DNA of 64,000 nucleotides from the NCBI GenBank assembly GCA_022818135.1, contig JAFMSR010000018.1:284051-348050 (forward strand), in the 5' to 3' direction. This DNA comes from Saxidomus purpurata. Taxonomy: Eukaryota > Mollusca > Bivalvia > Venerida > Veneridae. This document shows positions 22,771 through 35,475 of the stretch, piece by piece (position 1 is the stretch's first letter; each line of letters opens with the position of its first letter). The notes below the pieces were generated by a model. That model ran no database searches. It had not been told where the DNA came from and was given only the letters and a program-made list of their open reading frames with translations. A program made the position numbers and the translations under genes.

Positions 22771-24174
22771 TTTCAATATGTCCACCTTTGGGTGCATGAA
22801 AAAGCACACAATTTTCAAACATTAAATACTCGCATTTTTGCCCTGAACAATTCAGTTTAAAAACATATTGGTGGTATTAATGTAAGCGTACCTGTATTTT
22901 AAATTCTACCGTCAACTAAATAAGTCGTGAAAAAGAATAACATTTTTTCCTACGTCTATATTTATATTTATATAGTCAAGAGAATCGTATATCTAACAAC
23001 GTTTATAGACTAGATGTTTTGTATACAAAGCAATAACAAAACCTATTGAAATTATGGCTTTATTGTTTTATTCTATTTTAGACCTAAAGTCCTTCATTCT
23101 TTCAGAATTGGACTTCACTTCGTCTTCGTTTTCAATATTTATATATCTGTTTAATAAAAATTATTTTGTGTGAAGATGAAAACAAATAAACGAAAAGTAT
23201 AAAATGTTGCTTGAATATTCACAAAATCCTTAGAATTATTCAGCTGGAGAGACTTTCAAAGTTTAACGATTACAGCTGGCGTGCCTGAAATAGATGTCAT
23301 ATATATTTAGGGAAATTGTCCAGTGAGGCATGTATAAACCTTTTCGATGCCAGATCATGCTTGTAAATGATTAAACTGGTGAAAACCCGATGCATGAAGA
23401 TACAGTCAGAAACTTGTTAGTGTGGACTAATTTGATATGAATTGCATCAGGCCGATTGGGTCAAGGTTATTCTTACCGAATATATAACAAACGATGTTTT
23501 TTATCATGCCATGACAGCTGACTGATGAAGCCTGTCTGAAAACAGCAACCTTTCTCATGTCAGTAAGAATGTAGGAAACCATATGACGAAGACGTCGTTA
23601 AGATGACATCATGTTTGCTGTGTTTTCGGATGACGATTTTTGACATTTCATTTTTACAAACTCAATAAAAGTAGACTATCAGAAAAAATATAAACAAAAT
23701 GTTGTAAGAATCAATGTAATATCATGTTGATTTCACTCGTGAACACCAACAATAGTCATTTTTCTCGTGGTTGATCCACTCGTGAAAATATCACTTTGAT
23801 GTTAATTATCCTCTAAATATTTTAGTTGCAAATGAAAAAAAGATAACAAGTATGCAAAGTTGTATTAGTTATTATTTTAGTTTTGGCAATGTTGAATGGA
23901 AAGTTGAAGCTAAGGGTACAGAGTATCTTAAAATGACGTAGATACCGAAGATAGTTGTGGTTCCAGAGAGGTTGTCCCTCGTATGTGTGTGGTCTGTCTT
24001 GGACGCACGCGATCTAGTACACATATGGTACAGAGTGTCCGAATGGATTTAGTCAAGATTCGGACCCATCTATTTGGAACCCATCGTCGAATACCCACGT
24101 CCCCCTCTTTACGATATATGCTTCATCGGTGGCAATGGGATATTCGGCCAACAAAATTTCGTAGTCATGAATTA

Positions 24175-24290
24175 TTAATGAGGCAGCCGATTGGCTCCGT
24201 CGCGAAAGCGGCAGGAAACTTCGACCAATGAAATAACGCGTGATATCGCCTTGTTCGATAGAACTTCCAAAATGGCCGCAAGCATGAATT
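24175..24290 (+). promoter_or_regulatory. Promoter-like block, right arm (pairs with 8125-8260)
   Basis: gccgattggct, gaccaatgaaat and ccaaaatggccgcaagc in that order on the + strand, identical in design to the left-arm copy. The 82-codon frame overlapping its upstream side is identical in both arms, which at this divergence is compatible with chance. Confidence 0.3.
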
Positions 24291-24439
24291 TCGATAATGT
24301 AAAGCAAAAATTTAACGTTAGTGAGCTGTGCAGCGCTTTCAAATGGAGCCTGTCTGTGTAAACACTCACAAATAACTACATCTTTATATATCTATGTGAT
24401 AGAGATCTGTATAACTTTAACCATGTAAAGGACGTTTAA

Positions 24440-24620
24440 AGGGTATACTAGAGTCAAATTGTCCGTCCGTCTGTCTGTCTTTCCATGTGTCTGTGCATAT
24501 TTTGTCCGCGCTATTTCTCAGCAACTACTGGCACGATATCATCAATTAACCTGTACAGGAGTGATTGATATCAATTGCATTTGTGCATATCCTCGACATA
24601 TTTCGCTCAGATAATGTTTC
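24440..24620 (+). repeat. (GTCC)n-linked repeat fragment, right arm
   Basis: gtccgtccgtctgtctgtct followed by the same body as at 7800-8000 in reverse complement. Confidence 0.55.
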
Positions 24621-25667
24621 ATTGAGTATTAGTCAAATTTTGGCTAGATTTCAATCAGACTATTTATTAAAGTACACGATATTCTGAAAAGGAAACGTGT
24701 CTACTAAACGAAACGTCTAACTTTCCCTTCTTTATTTAACAATCAACACTTCCTATATCTGCTAGCTTATTTTTAGCTGTTGACATCAGTGCACAAAAGA
24801 TCTATACAAAATATATTAAAGAGTAAAGCTTTTTCGAAATATAATGTGAATGCTGAGCGCACCCCTTAATTGCATACTTGCTCAATATACGCTAATGATT
24901 AGTGACGTGAAATTACTACATCATCAGATAAATATGTCACGAGCACAGTAAGGTTAAATACACACTGCCACACGAGTGACATTATGTTGAAAACTTATTG
25001 AAAAGTATTTGTCGAGAAATGAATGGATTCAGATCTGTGAAAAACTCGAGTTTCTATAGAAATTATTCAGGTTCATACCGCGATATGCTTTTGGAACATA
25101 GTAAAATAGATGTGATTCATTCGCATGTCCCGTACTTCGCCTGACAAGACATCACTCATACTCTGTGTAAACAATTGACATGTGCAAGGATCGTGTTGAA
25201 CAATAACATACGGAGGAGTAGGATTAATTTACAGTTTTCTAGGATTGTAATAATTACGGAAAATAAATATGTTCTCGTCCAAATTCACGGTAAATCGGTC
25301 ATTTTGCTTGATTTAAATTTTCAATTAGAAGTTTCGAAAGTTTTGATACACCCCTAATAAATTTAAGAAAAAACGCAAGGTTTCTCGATAAATCTCCAAA
25401 ATAAGAGAGTCAATGATGGCGTCCATGTAAACAATACTGTAGCGTTTTCCCAATGAGAAATTGAAAGCAGGGGTAGTGGGCCTATGAAAAACCGAGCTAA
25501 TTGATGCACAAGCGATTGAAATTCTCGAGGGTGACATTTTTCTAACATGGGTAGCATACAGTGCGTCAACTGCGTCAATACCCAAAGTTTCCAAACACGA
25601 TGAAAATTCTGTACGATTATTTTTTCTGTATGATTTATTATTTAAAATAAAACAGCAACAAGCTTCA

Positions 25668-25760
25668 CAGCTGAGTGCCGCCATTTTGAATGTTTAGAAT
25701 GATGTCACCACCTTCGGAGTCTTACAGACGATTTCATTGGTCATTGGGGAATGACGGTTA
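25668..25760 (-). promoter_or_regulatory. Promoter-like block, right arm (pairs with 6610-6700)
   Basis: On the minus strand, CCAAT boxes near 25735 lie upstream of caaaatggcggc at ~25680. A 119-codon frame opens there (25325-25684), differing from the left copy at two residues (G/E and C/Y). Same interpretation and limits as the left copy. Confidence 0.3.
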
Positions 25761-26382
25761 GGTCATGAATATTCATGAAAATTTTACAGCTGATTAACCC
25801 ACGGTAAATACAGGAGTGGCAACGGAATATTTAACGGGGGTTCCGACGAGATAAGCGTTCCGGGTTGAATTAAAAAGGGCACGGTGCTATTGGAAAAAGG
25901 ACATATAGAGCGCGCAAAACTGTGATGAAAATGCTATGTTAAGATGGTCTATATTTGACTTCTTCAAGCATTTCCGAACAGGCACCAACTAATATAAGCA
26001 ACACAATAGCAACATATCACTAACTTGACTAAATATATTCAAATATTTTATTTTCAGCCTGTTATTCGCTATAAGTTTAGAATGCAATACTGTAGCTAGC
26101 TATGAGTTATAGCCCACTGTTGTCGCGGTAAAGCTAAGAACAAAATCAGGGGCTGCTAGGATTATTGATAAACAATTGTTTCTTTTAATAGAAAGACACA
26201 TTTGAGTATAGTTACTAGGTTTATATTATATATAATTCAAACTTCCTTTTCCATGCTAAAATGATGAAAATCTGATGTCTTATAATGTATTGGTTTAACA
26301 GGAATTCATTGCATACTTGTAGATTTTTTATTTTTATCTTTTCTTAAGCATGTAATCGAGGTATGTTCATTTATTGCCAGGT

Positions 26383-28634
26383 TTTAAAGCTGCTCGCTCT
26401 CAGATTTTGGTAAAAAAATGAAGTTCTTCAAACTGCATGTAAATAACATATTTTAGAGCACGTAGTCATATTAAAAGGTTCCAGTATAAACACTATGTTA
26501 TACAAGGGTATTTCTGCTGAAAATCACTCTCTGGTAAGCCTCCGAGCTTCTCAGAGTGGGGTCAATTAATTAATGACCCTGTGAAATTGATAGCAATAAA
26601 TTATGCTTATACTGAGGATGTTTCCACAATCTCATGTCCTGATAATGAATGGAGAATTTATCAACTGTAGAAAGAAAAAAAATGTAATAATTTGGAAGTA
26701 GTATCTATTCACAATATTTTTTTAAATGCATGATTACATCAGCATTTTTCTTATCTGTTACCGTTTATCAATGTATTCAGCCAATCAGCAAACAAACATA
26801 CATAATTACATTCCCTTAGATAAATGGTATACTTCGTATATTCCAGGGCTGTGAATTTTACATGTACAGTAGGCGTTTTTAGCGCAAATTATATTGACTT
26901 ACCACGAGGAAACTTTGCAAGCTAATGTATATTCAAAATTCCATTCCCTTTCGTTTTTCTTCTCAGTACCAGTAGTTCAATAACATGAATACATTAGCTT
27001 GATACATTTTCTTATTAACTCGGAGATATTCTGTAAACTTGTTATGCTAAATCATTTATCTTAAAGTCCGAGGATCACAAATGCAAGTAGCTCTTATTTT
27101 TCCAAGAAAGATGTCTAACCAGAGGAAATGACCTTTATTTGTACCATGTACCAGAAATATTCCTAACTTTGCTTTTTAAATCTATGTACATGTTAGAAAT
27201 ATTGTGCAGTATTTTTTTAATGATATTGCAAAAAAATATGAAAGGCTTTCTGGTAACTCTATTCTCATGAAGGAATGACTTTAATAAGAAAGACAGACAT
27301 GTGTTAACATTGTTTTAGAGTTTAATATCCTATCAGTAAATTTATTTTTCGATATCAGTAAAAACAATGTGATCATGGGACTTTGAAGGTGGATAATCAG
27401 ATTTTGGCCATATAACAGATTTGTTTGAAAATTTGACATCTGATCATTTACACTCAAATGTGTTCACTTAGAGCTTAATTCAAGTAAGATTTTCACTGGT
27501 GGTATTTTTTTTTAAATTTGATTTCCCTATCCTGGTTGCCCAACCAAGATAGAGTTATTTTATCATAAGTACAAATTTGATATACATACTTTGTCTAAGG
27601 AAATATATAAATGTTAGTACTATTGTATTATATTTGTAAAATATTTGCATTAACAATTATATATTTAGATGTAATTCATTAGAAATGCATGTTTGAAAAA
27701 AATATTATTACCTCCCTTTACCTATATTGGTTGCGCAACCACGATAGATTGGAAACAAATGAATTCAGAAGCTACACGTAGTTCTAAAACTTGCATTTTG
27801 GTTCAGAATGTTAAAATATTTGTATCTATCCAATGCAAATGTAAAAGTAGAAAATATATTGAAAAAAAAGAAATTCTCAACTTTTTAAATACTTTCATAT
27901 TAAAGGGGAGTAATAACAAAATTTTATAAAAGTTAATAAAATGTAAATTTCTAATAGGGATCTAACTCTATGTAATGGATCTTTTTGTTCCTAAGATAAA
28001 TCTCTAACAGAATATACAAAAAGTAAAAATTGTCATCCAATGTTGCTTAAATGTGATTGACCACCTGTAAATGATTGTACCATTATATAAGTTTCACTTT
28101 TTACAGTAGTAGAAGTAAGAAATATACATGTATTCATTATTTTCCTTTTTATCATGTAAAAACCAACATCGCAAGCATTGCAATTAAGTGATGTAAGATG
28201 AAGAGTATCTGTTTTCAATTTTCTAGCAGTGAAGATAAAAAGTGTTGTGGTAATCTTGTGATTTATTATTATCAATTACAAGGGCAACTGATAATAGCTT
28301 TCATGCTGAGATTCCAGCTAGCCAGGTGATGCTCAGGCTGAGCAATTCTACTACCCTTGTATAACTGCCTGTAAATTCCTGTCACGTACATCTTTAAATT
28401 TCGAATAATACGCTACCAAATTCAAAAGCGTTGCAAACGCGTTTGAAATTCCAAAATAAACATATAGTGTAGCGGTACCGTGTTACCGACATTTTCAATC
28501 GATTTATGCAAATTCCTACCTAGATTTTGGGTTTTATTTTGATACTAGCCTTTAGTTTTATATTTATGAATAAATATGTCAAATATTTAAAAAAATATTT
28601 TTTTCAACGGTAACTGAGAGCGAGCAGCTTTAAT
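26383..28634. mobile_element. TIR element of ~2.25 kb, right-arm copy (complete)
   Basis: Both ends are intact here: TAAAGCTGCTCGCTCTCAG at ~26385 and its complement ending near 28634, with a few more paired bases outside (GGTTT...TAAACC). There is no transposase. It holds the MITE at 27384-28070, so it is older than that insertion or evolved with it as one unit. Confidence 0.6.
27384..28070 (+). mobile_element. ~690-bp MITE, copy 2
   Basis: Starts aaggtggataatcag and ends gattgaccacctgtaa, forming short inverted ends. Internal palindromes: tatcctggttgcccaaccaa then gata near 27530, and the ggttgcgcaacc core near 27729. It is related to the independent copy at 54324-55008. Confidence 0.65.
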
Positions 28635-29754
28635 AAACCATATTTAGCACTATGTATGGCGATGATTTTGTAATTTTTTAATAATTGATAATGTGTTATT
28701 TGTTTCTGATTTAGTGTTCATGGATTTTGTCTGGCAATCATCATTTTGGCTATACTGTTCGTTCTAGCAACCTTTCTAACAGTAAAAAAACACACTTTGA
28801 CAGAGGCAGTCACACAAAAGGTAAATACAACAGGTAACTGAATAAATAAATATGTGGTCCATTTTAAAACAATCAGTCAACCGTTTGTAATAGCTTTCAA
28901 TAGATGTTCCAAGACAGACGTATGTCTGCATGGTACTGCTATAATAATGTTAAATTTAAAGATCCGTTGCTGTATGTTATCTGTCAATACAAACCACTGT
29001 TGTTTCAATTACATTCTTTTATAAATACGTACGTATTACTGATGGCAGGGCTTAACTCATTCAGCACATATTCCTAAGCGCTACCGTTAGGCAAATACCT
29101 CTCAAACTGAAATCTAAAGTATCTAACGCTAATTTGCTCTATGTCTCTGATTTGATCGAAAACAATTTGAAAGTAAAGCCTTATCTTGAATGAAATTGTA
29201 TCCGCTAAATAGTCTGCCAAATATGTTTTATTATGTTTGGAAAGGATTTAAGTCTAAGCATATTTGGTAATGCTTTTTCAAACTCGAAACATTTATACAT
29301 GTATATTCAATAACTGTTATTAGTGAAAACAGGTTAAACAAGAGCTGTCACTCGTAAGTGTCAAATGCTCAGTAAGCGAACCTTCTAGGTGTTTCCCCTT
29401 ACTTGCAAACGACATTTTATCTCCCTATGCTAAACATTTGTGCAAATCTATTTCAAAATCCGTCAATTTTTGAAAGAGTTACAGTCTGAAGAGGAAATAA
29501 ATGTGCATACGTAGCTTAATGAAAATAAAACTTAAAATAGGATAATATATTTACCTTTTCATTGTCCACGTCTTTAACTTGACAACATAGAAATGATAAT
29601 TATGAAAATGATTTTTTTGTTGGTACCAGACAATCCATGTGGCCAGCGACCCTAGAGGAGGGATGCTTCTTTTCGTTAGCTAGAAAAGGCTAGGGCAAAT
29701 AGCACTGGTCCAAAAGCACGTTTTATATGCCCAAACACTGCGAAAAATAGGTTT

Positions 29755-30410
29755 ATATGCGGGAATATTTACGGGACTCTGTATATTAGCAATATACGGA
29801 AAACTTAGAATACGTAGGTGTACGGGATCGTATATGATGCAAGCCCGTATATAACTAATATATGGTATTCAGTATACTTGAATATAAGGGAAACATGTTA
29901 AACGATAGCCCGTATTCTATCTAAATACTGGATTCCAAAAATTACGGAAATCCGTATACTTGCAAATACGGAAATAATGATTTACGAAAGACCGTATACT
30001 ACTAAAGTACGAGATTGTGTATACTTACGATTACGGGAAACTAGATATTATATCCCTGTATATGACTGAAATATGGAAGTGTGCTAACAAGTCAGTATAT
30101 TCTGAAAATACGGCAGTTCGACAAGTACAAATACGGGAATCTAGATATACTACCACGTATATTCTGAAATACGATAATCCGTATAGTGATGAAATACAAC
30201 AGTTCGAACACTTAAAAATACGGGAATCTAGATATACTCGTACTACCACGTATATTCTGAAATACGGGAGTCCGTATACTGCTAAAATGAGGTATTGTGT
30301 ATACTTACGAATACGGGTCACTAGATAAACTATCTCGTAATTGACTGAAATACGGGAGTGTGAACATAAATTCGTATATTCCGACAATACAGCAGTCCGT
30401 ACACTTAAAT
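29755..30410. repeat. ATACGG/CCGTAT motif array, right-arm copy
   Basis: Reverse complement of 2005-2640. The motif also recurs outside the main block at 30755-30820 and at 32455-32515, the last just beyond the arm boundary at 32440. Confidence 0.8.
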
Positions 30411-30644
30411 AAACACTTAAGTAAGTTTACAGTTTGCCTTTCTTTCCAATCCAATCAAATGCCCCTATTTCATTCAAAAAAGCCTATTGTATTCTCCATA
30501 TTGACTCAATATCTCCAATATGAAAATAATTATTTCACTTATTTTTCCAATAAGTGAGACTGTGACATCACAGAGCTAAGCTCCGCCCTTAATCTCTATA
30601 TATTTCAATACAAATATTGCCTGTAGATGGGAAAACTGTAAGCC

Positions 30645-30746
30645 GGTTATAGGTCCATATTATAGGAATAAACAAACTTATTGCATCGGTTCACTGACGC
30701 TCCCTCGCAATAAATTTGTTTATTCCTGTAATATAGACCTATAACC
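30645..30746. repeat. Near-perfect 102-bp fold-back hairpin
   Basis: Two 40-bp arms with three mismatches flank a 22-bp loop (30685-30706). The left arm starts ggttataggtccatattata and the right arm ends aatatagacctataacc. The core of the stem is AGGAATAAACAAA.TTATTGC. This could be a fold-back transposon or a long-hairpin RNA source. The left-arm copy has more mismatches, which argues against strong selection on pairing. Confidence 0.85.
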
Positions 30747-32440
30747 TATACATACAACCACGTATATCCTGAAATAAGAGAGTCCGAATACTGCTTAAAT
30801 ACAGTATTGTGTATACTTCTAAAAGAATAGTAGCATTAAAATAAAATACATATGGATCTGTATGCCAAGAGTTAGACTACATGAAAATAATAGTGAACTT
30901 TAAAAATCTTTTTTCCTCTAGAAAATATCGCTGTTTCTTTGAGGGTCATTTTTTCACATATGGCTTTTTCTGAAAAAATCCGCCTGTAGAATAAGCTAAA
31001 CACATTCAAAAACTAAATAGCAGCATATGAAATCATTTGTAGAAATAAAACGCTAATGTCCATAGAATATGAATTTAACATAGATTTTTAATTTTCCTCA
31101 AAGATACAACTTTCATTCTCGGTCGACCGTTAAATGACTAAAACCATTTTTCTGTAAAAACATTGGTGAAAATTAGGTGTCGGACAATCGTCGCAACATT
31201 AACTATGAAAAACCACAAAAACCCTGTTCCAAATTAGGCTTGTTTAATTCAAAAACGCCGTTTTGAGTTTTTTCCAAAGTCAGTTTACCCCCACCCACTT
31301 GACTCCCATCAAAATTTTCTATACAATATTCCGATATATAATATAAAATTTGAACATTTGTGCAAAGGTCTAAACTCTTTAAAGGTATACAGATCTTTAA
31401 GTATCTTCCATTCTATAGGCAAAATCCAAGTATTTAAGATAGTAAACTTCTCGTTCTGGCCAACTAAAGAATAATAATTGGTTGATTGTTTTTTTCCATT
31501 TTTTAAATAAAAGTACCAAAATATTTGGTCTGAAAAGGTTGTTTTATCCAGATATAATATATTACGCTTATTTTAATGTTGAATTATCCAACTCCGTTTC
31601 GCCGAGGTAGAACATTATATGAAAGAAGAAAAATTATCATAAAATCGTTTACGTGAAATTCTTATTGTTATGCAGGTTAGTAGGAACACTTAAGACGCAA
31701 TTTTTATTTGTAATTAAAGGTCCATTACTAACACCGAATCGAATTTTCTTTTAAATCTGGAATCGTAACGGGCGTCTTCTCAAAAGTAAAAATATGACAT
31801 ACTGCATTGAATGTGACGACATTGCGCTGAAAATTTGAGTTTAACAAAATAATTAATAAATTATATTTTGCTTTTTCAAAAACGAAAGTAGGTTTTCCCG
31901 TTTTTTTTAAATCTTTGTAATTTTCCAGAAATCTTTCAGAGAGAGGCTGTTAATAGGTTGTACATAAATAAGCATGCCTATTTTGAATAATATTTGAAGA
32001 ACTTTACTTCCAGTGATGTACAAAGTATATGTCTGACTGTTTACAGCATTCAATTAAGCAAAAGCAGGACAAAAAGACCACCCTTTTCAATCTAAGGAAA
32101 TACACAAACATTCACTCGCTTTTCTGCAGCAGTATTTCAAACAAGAAAATACTCCACGGCTTTTGTAAAGTTTTAGAAGCCATTATCAAACTGTAAAAAA
32201 CCATTTATCATAAACTCTTTAAAAATGAAATGTATACGTGGAAGAGGAAAGGGCCTTTGAGCATGCGTATCTCCAAAACTTATGTTTTCTTACTTACTGG
32301 AATTTGTCTGTCAATGTATAACTTATCCGCCTTCGACTCGAGCGACGTGACCTGTAACCAGATAAAGCACGTGCGTAACATAAGAGGATTGATCCGATTG
32401 TGAATTTCAGTGGTATCAATCTCATTCACTCTGAACAACA

Positions 32441-34120
32441 AGGTATGTAATAATACCCCGTACAGAATTGAAATACGGACGCGTGCTTACAAGTCCGTAT
32501 AGTAATAAAATACGGCATTACATATTCATGGTAAAATCAGAATCTAGATGTGCAAGTTTTTTTACCTAATTATCTCTAAGGTTGAAGCCAAATTAAATTG
32601 AGAAATAACTTAATAAATAGGAAAAAGAAATCAGCTTTGACGTGCCTCATGTTTGACTCGTTTAAGTGAGATTTTCTGGCGGAGCCAACGCCATTGAATA
32701 AAGTTCAGTATACAAATGTATTTAGTACTGCAAACTCTGTATATATAAAAAAACAACACTGGAGTGATTTTAACAAAGTTTTCATTAACAAATGTGCGTA
32801 TTGATCTGTATATTTGACATTTCAAATAGGTTAGCTGTATTGTTGTTTATCACATGAGTTTAACGCTCACGTTGGTTATTTTAAAATGATTATATCGTAT
32901 TTGATCTCATCCTGTAAAATTCGTATATTTATAGGTAACGCCCTCATTCCCGCATTAAAGGTATTTAGTACCGAACGTGCATACCAGGGTTTTGCAAGTC
33001 CTGATGCATGCGCGAGAAACTTTATATTGCCACAGCTGCATTTTGAGAACTATTTCGAAGATCACTGATAGTAAATAAAAAGGCATTTAGTGTATGTAAC
33101 ATTCCCAAGGTATCCAGTTTTCAGTGTTCGGTTGGCATTCTAGTATTAGAATATGTGTGGCTTGCATGTTGTTTATTAGTTGTGTTAAACAAAGCAATCA
33201 AATACAATATACATGTATCATGCATTTAACTCGAGCTCTCAAAATAGATTGCTAAACGTAATTAAAGTTGATCATTTTACTTCTGTTATCCACAAAATTA
33301 CGGTCTACACTTGTGACTTACATATACGCGATGTGCATGTAAGAAAATCTTAAGAATATATCTGCAAAGTTCTTTTATTTAAGTGTTACCTTACAGACAT
33401 AACAATAGATACATAATTAAATAATCATAAGCGAAAATTACAAGAGACCTATATAACTGGCGTCGACTTGAAAATTGCTGTCACTCTACTCTGCTGTAAG
33501 TTCAAGTTCCGGCTTCAACGGCTTGAATAAAAGAGCGGCTGTAATTAAGACAATACTACATATCATAGTTAAGCAATATTACATCATCAAAGGAAACCTT
33601 TAATGCCTACATTTCACTGGATGAAAAATAAAGTGGCCCACTGATAATTATTCATTATTATTCATTTTATAGTTTTTAAATTTAATTTACCGAGACTGCT
33701 GAATTTTTAAGAATATTGAAACTTGAAACTGGCAGAAAATATATGCATATTAGAATGCACGAATCTGCATCTAAAAGTACACTTAACATTAGTGTCCGCA
33801 TAGGTCCCCTTTTTCATGCACAGATAAATAAACTTAGTCGTAGGTACCGATGTTCTCTTACTTTAGCATTTTTGTTGCTTACAAAAGTATGGATCCTGGA
33901 GAACTTAATAAGTGCCTGAAATATAAAAAAAATAGATATAGCACGTTCCAGCAAATATTTGGAATTCCATTTTTTTCAAAAAACTACATTGATAACTATA
34001 ATAATTATTCTTGAAATAAGTATATTGATTTATCGTATTTTACATTGGAATAAATATTTTCTACCTTTCGTACAATAAATTATAAAGACAAACACTAAAA
34101 TCAAATTCTAAAAGATATTA
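32441..34120. other. No gene seen; ATACGG relic at 32455-32515
   Basis: Beyond the arm, AT-rich sequence with a few ATACGG/CCGTAT motifs at its start and nothing else I can support. Confidence 0.4.
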
Positions 34121-34129
34121 AAAATTAAA

Positions 34130-34378
34130 TATTCCAATGGGATTTTAAAAATTCCATTAAAATTCTCATTCCAATTGGATCTTTCCAATATGAATATTTT
34201 TCCAATTGGACTCACCAATTTGAAATCAGACTTCCAATTGGAAGTTCCGATTGGATTCAGCCCAGTTGGAATGAATTTTTCCAATAGGATTATTCCTACT
34301 TGAACTATTCTAATTGGATTCATTTCAGTTGGAACTAATCCAATTGGATTGATTCCAATTGGGAAGAATCCAATTGGA
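34130..34378. repeat. 15-bp tandem array with palindromic CCAATTGG core
   Basis: CCAATTGGA or near variants start at 34171, 34185, 34202, 34215, 34234, 34247, 34262, 34281, 34295, 34310, 34325, 34340, 34355 and 34370. The last six are exactly 15 bp apart, with unit consensus CCAATTGGATTnATT. The first part is looser (13-19 bp). The core is self-complementary, so either strand presents the same site. The periodic minus-strand peptide it encodes is a by-product. Confidence 0.9.
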
Positions 34379-34717
34379 TTAATTCTAAATGAAAATCATA
34401 TTGTTTGATTTATTCCGATTTATCTTTAAATAACTTATAAGTACTTATTGGAATTAATCCTACATTTGCTATGGAACTGAGTTTTTAGTAAAACTTACAT
34501 AAAGTGGCGACTTTTTTGTGAAATTCACTATGAATCATTAATTTTTACTGTAAATTTTGAATTTGGTAAACAGTTGGACCCGTACCGGTGACCTTTGACT
34601 CTGTGGATTATTGTAACGATTTTATCTGAACACACATAATACGGACAGTTTGTGTCACTGTTTTATCGAACTTAGCAAATTTATTCATATACATGTACTC
34701 CATTAATATATTCTTGG

Positions 34718-34800
34718 TTACAACTTAATCGCTCTCGAGACTCACTACATATAGAATCAAACTCGAAGAGAGACGTGCGATGTCGCATGTGGAGGTATTC
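34718..34800 (-). repeat. SINE-tail fragment
   Basis: acaacttaatcgctctcgag and following bases match 39484-39552, the body of the tRNA-headed SINE, through 'agactca...agaatcaa...gaagagaga'. The tRNA-like head is absent, so this is a truncated copy. Confidence 0.5.
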
Positions 34801-34824
34801 AAAAAGTATTTCCTTACTTGTCAT

Positions 34825-35475
34825 ATAGGACTGTTAACGGATAACATAACAGTACATGCAATATTCTTTTGCCAAAACAATGAGTACTTAAGAAAGTCGC
34901 TCTGGTCGAGTATCTTTGATTTAGTCGGTTAAGATCAATATATTTCTCTAATAGAGAAAGACCCTAAATCTCAAACATTTCAAATGTTGATCGGATTTTC
35001 GTCTGATAGTCTGTGTCCGGATATACAGGACAAACTAAAAATTATATGCATTAATGCACTATATAAAATGCTACGCCATCAGTACATTGTAGCCAGTGGC
35101 TGGTAAGACTATCTGTTTGTTCTGCTTGGTAAACAGTGTACCCGTAACAAGTCCTCAAAAGTTCCTTAAATTTCGTTTCGTCAAGGTGCATTTATATGGA
35201 CGACACAGTGTTCGCTACTTTGCCATTACAAAAACTTAATCTGAAACGTTTTGCTATCATGCTTTTGTAAAAGTTTATGTAGCATTTCCTTATCATATGC
35301 GTTTTCATGTATGCCTTATTTTTATGTGAATTTAACTGTATAATTTGTATATTTATATATAATTGTGCTTGTATATTGTAATGTAATTCCGTCTCTGTGT
35401 TTGTAACTTATTGCTGTTCTATTGTATGTTGATAGCTCTCCTAAATGGAGGTAAATAAAGAATCTATCTATCTTA
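34825..35475 (+). mobile_element. LINE 3' end fragment, + strand
   Basis: 34870-35115 encodes a coherent C-terminal tail with one internal stop (KSLWSSIFDLVG then QYISLIEKDPKSQTFQMLIG), of the type found after the reverse transcriptase in jockey/CR1-like LINEs. A ~350-bp 3' UTR follows, and the element ends in ggaggtaaataaagaatcta and a short (TATC)n tail. 5'-truncated, as is usual for target-primed insertion. The clade is not assigned. Confidence 0.6.

Larger units (their letters stand above)
22370..32440 (-). repeat. Right arm of ~10 kb inverted duplication
   Basis: This is the reverse complement of 1-10430. It starts at the first base after the N gap, so the contig begins inside the shared sequence. 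It has one copy of the 369-bp segment that is doubled in the left arm. Where the left arm has only A and C homopolymer runs, this arm has about 500 bp of ordinary sequence (about 31826-32325). This arm is therefore the more trustworthy version of the locus. Past 32440 the sequence continues normally; whether the partner also continues cannot be seen in this window. Confidence 0.93.

Noticed and set aside
30017..30387. 103- and 118-codon frames with repeated Tyr/Arg motifs
   Set aside because: The peptide repeats mirror the ATACGG DNA array; both strands are open, as expected of such repeats.
1..32440. Giant palindrome as a functional amplified gene locus
   Set aside because: Neither arm contains a recognisable gene and the match ends exactly at an N gap; haplotype duplication is simpler.
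22370..32440. CRISPR or other prokaryotic repeat-spacer array in the regularly spaced repeats
   Set aside because: Repeats are degenerate and irregular, in a eukaryotic context with spliced genes; no cas-like genes.
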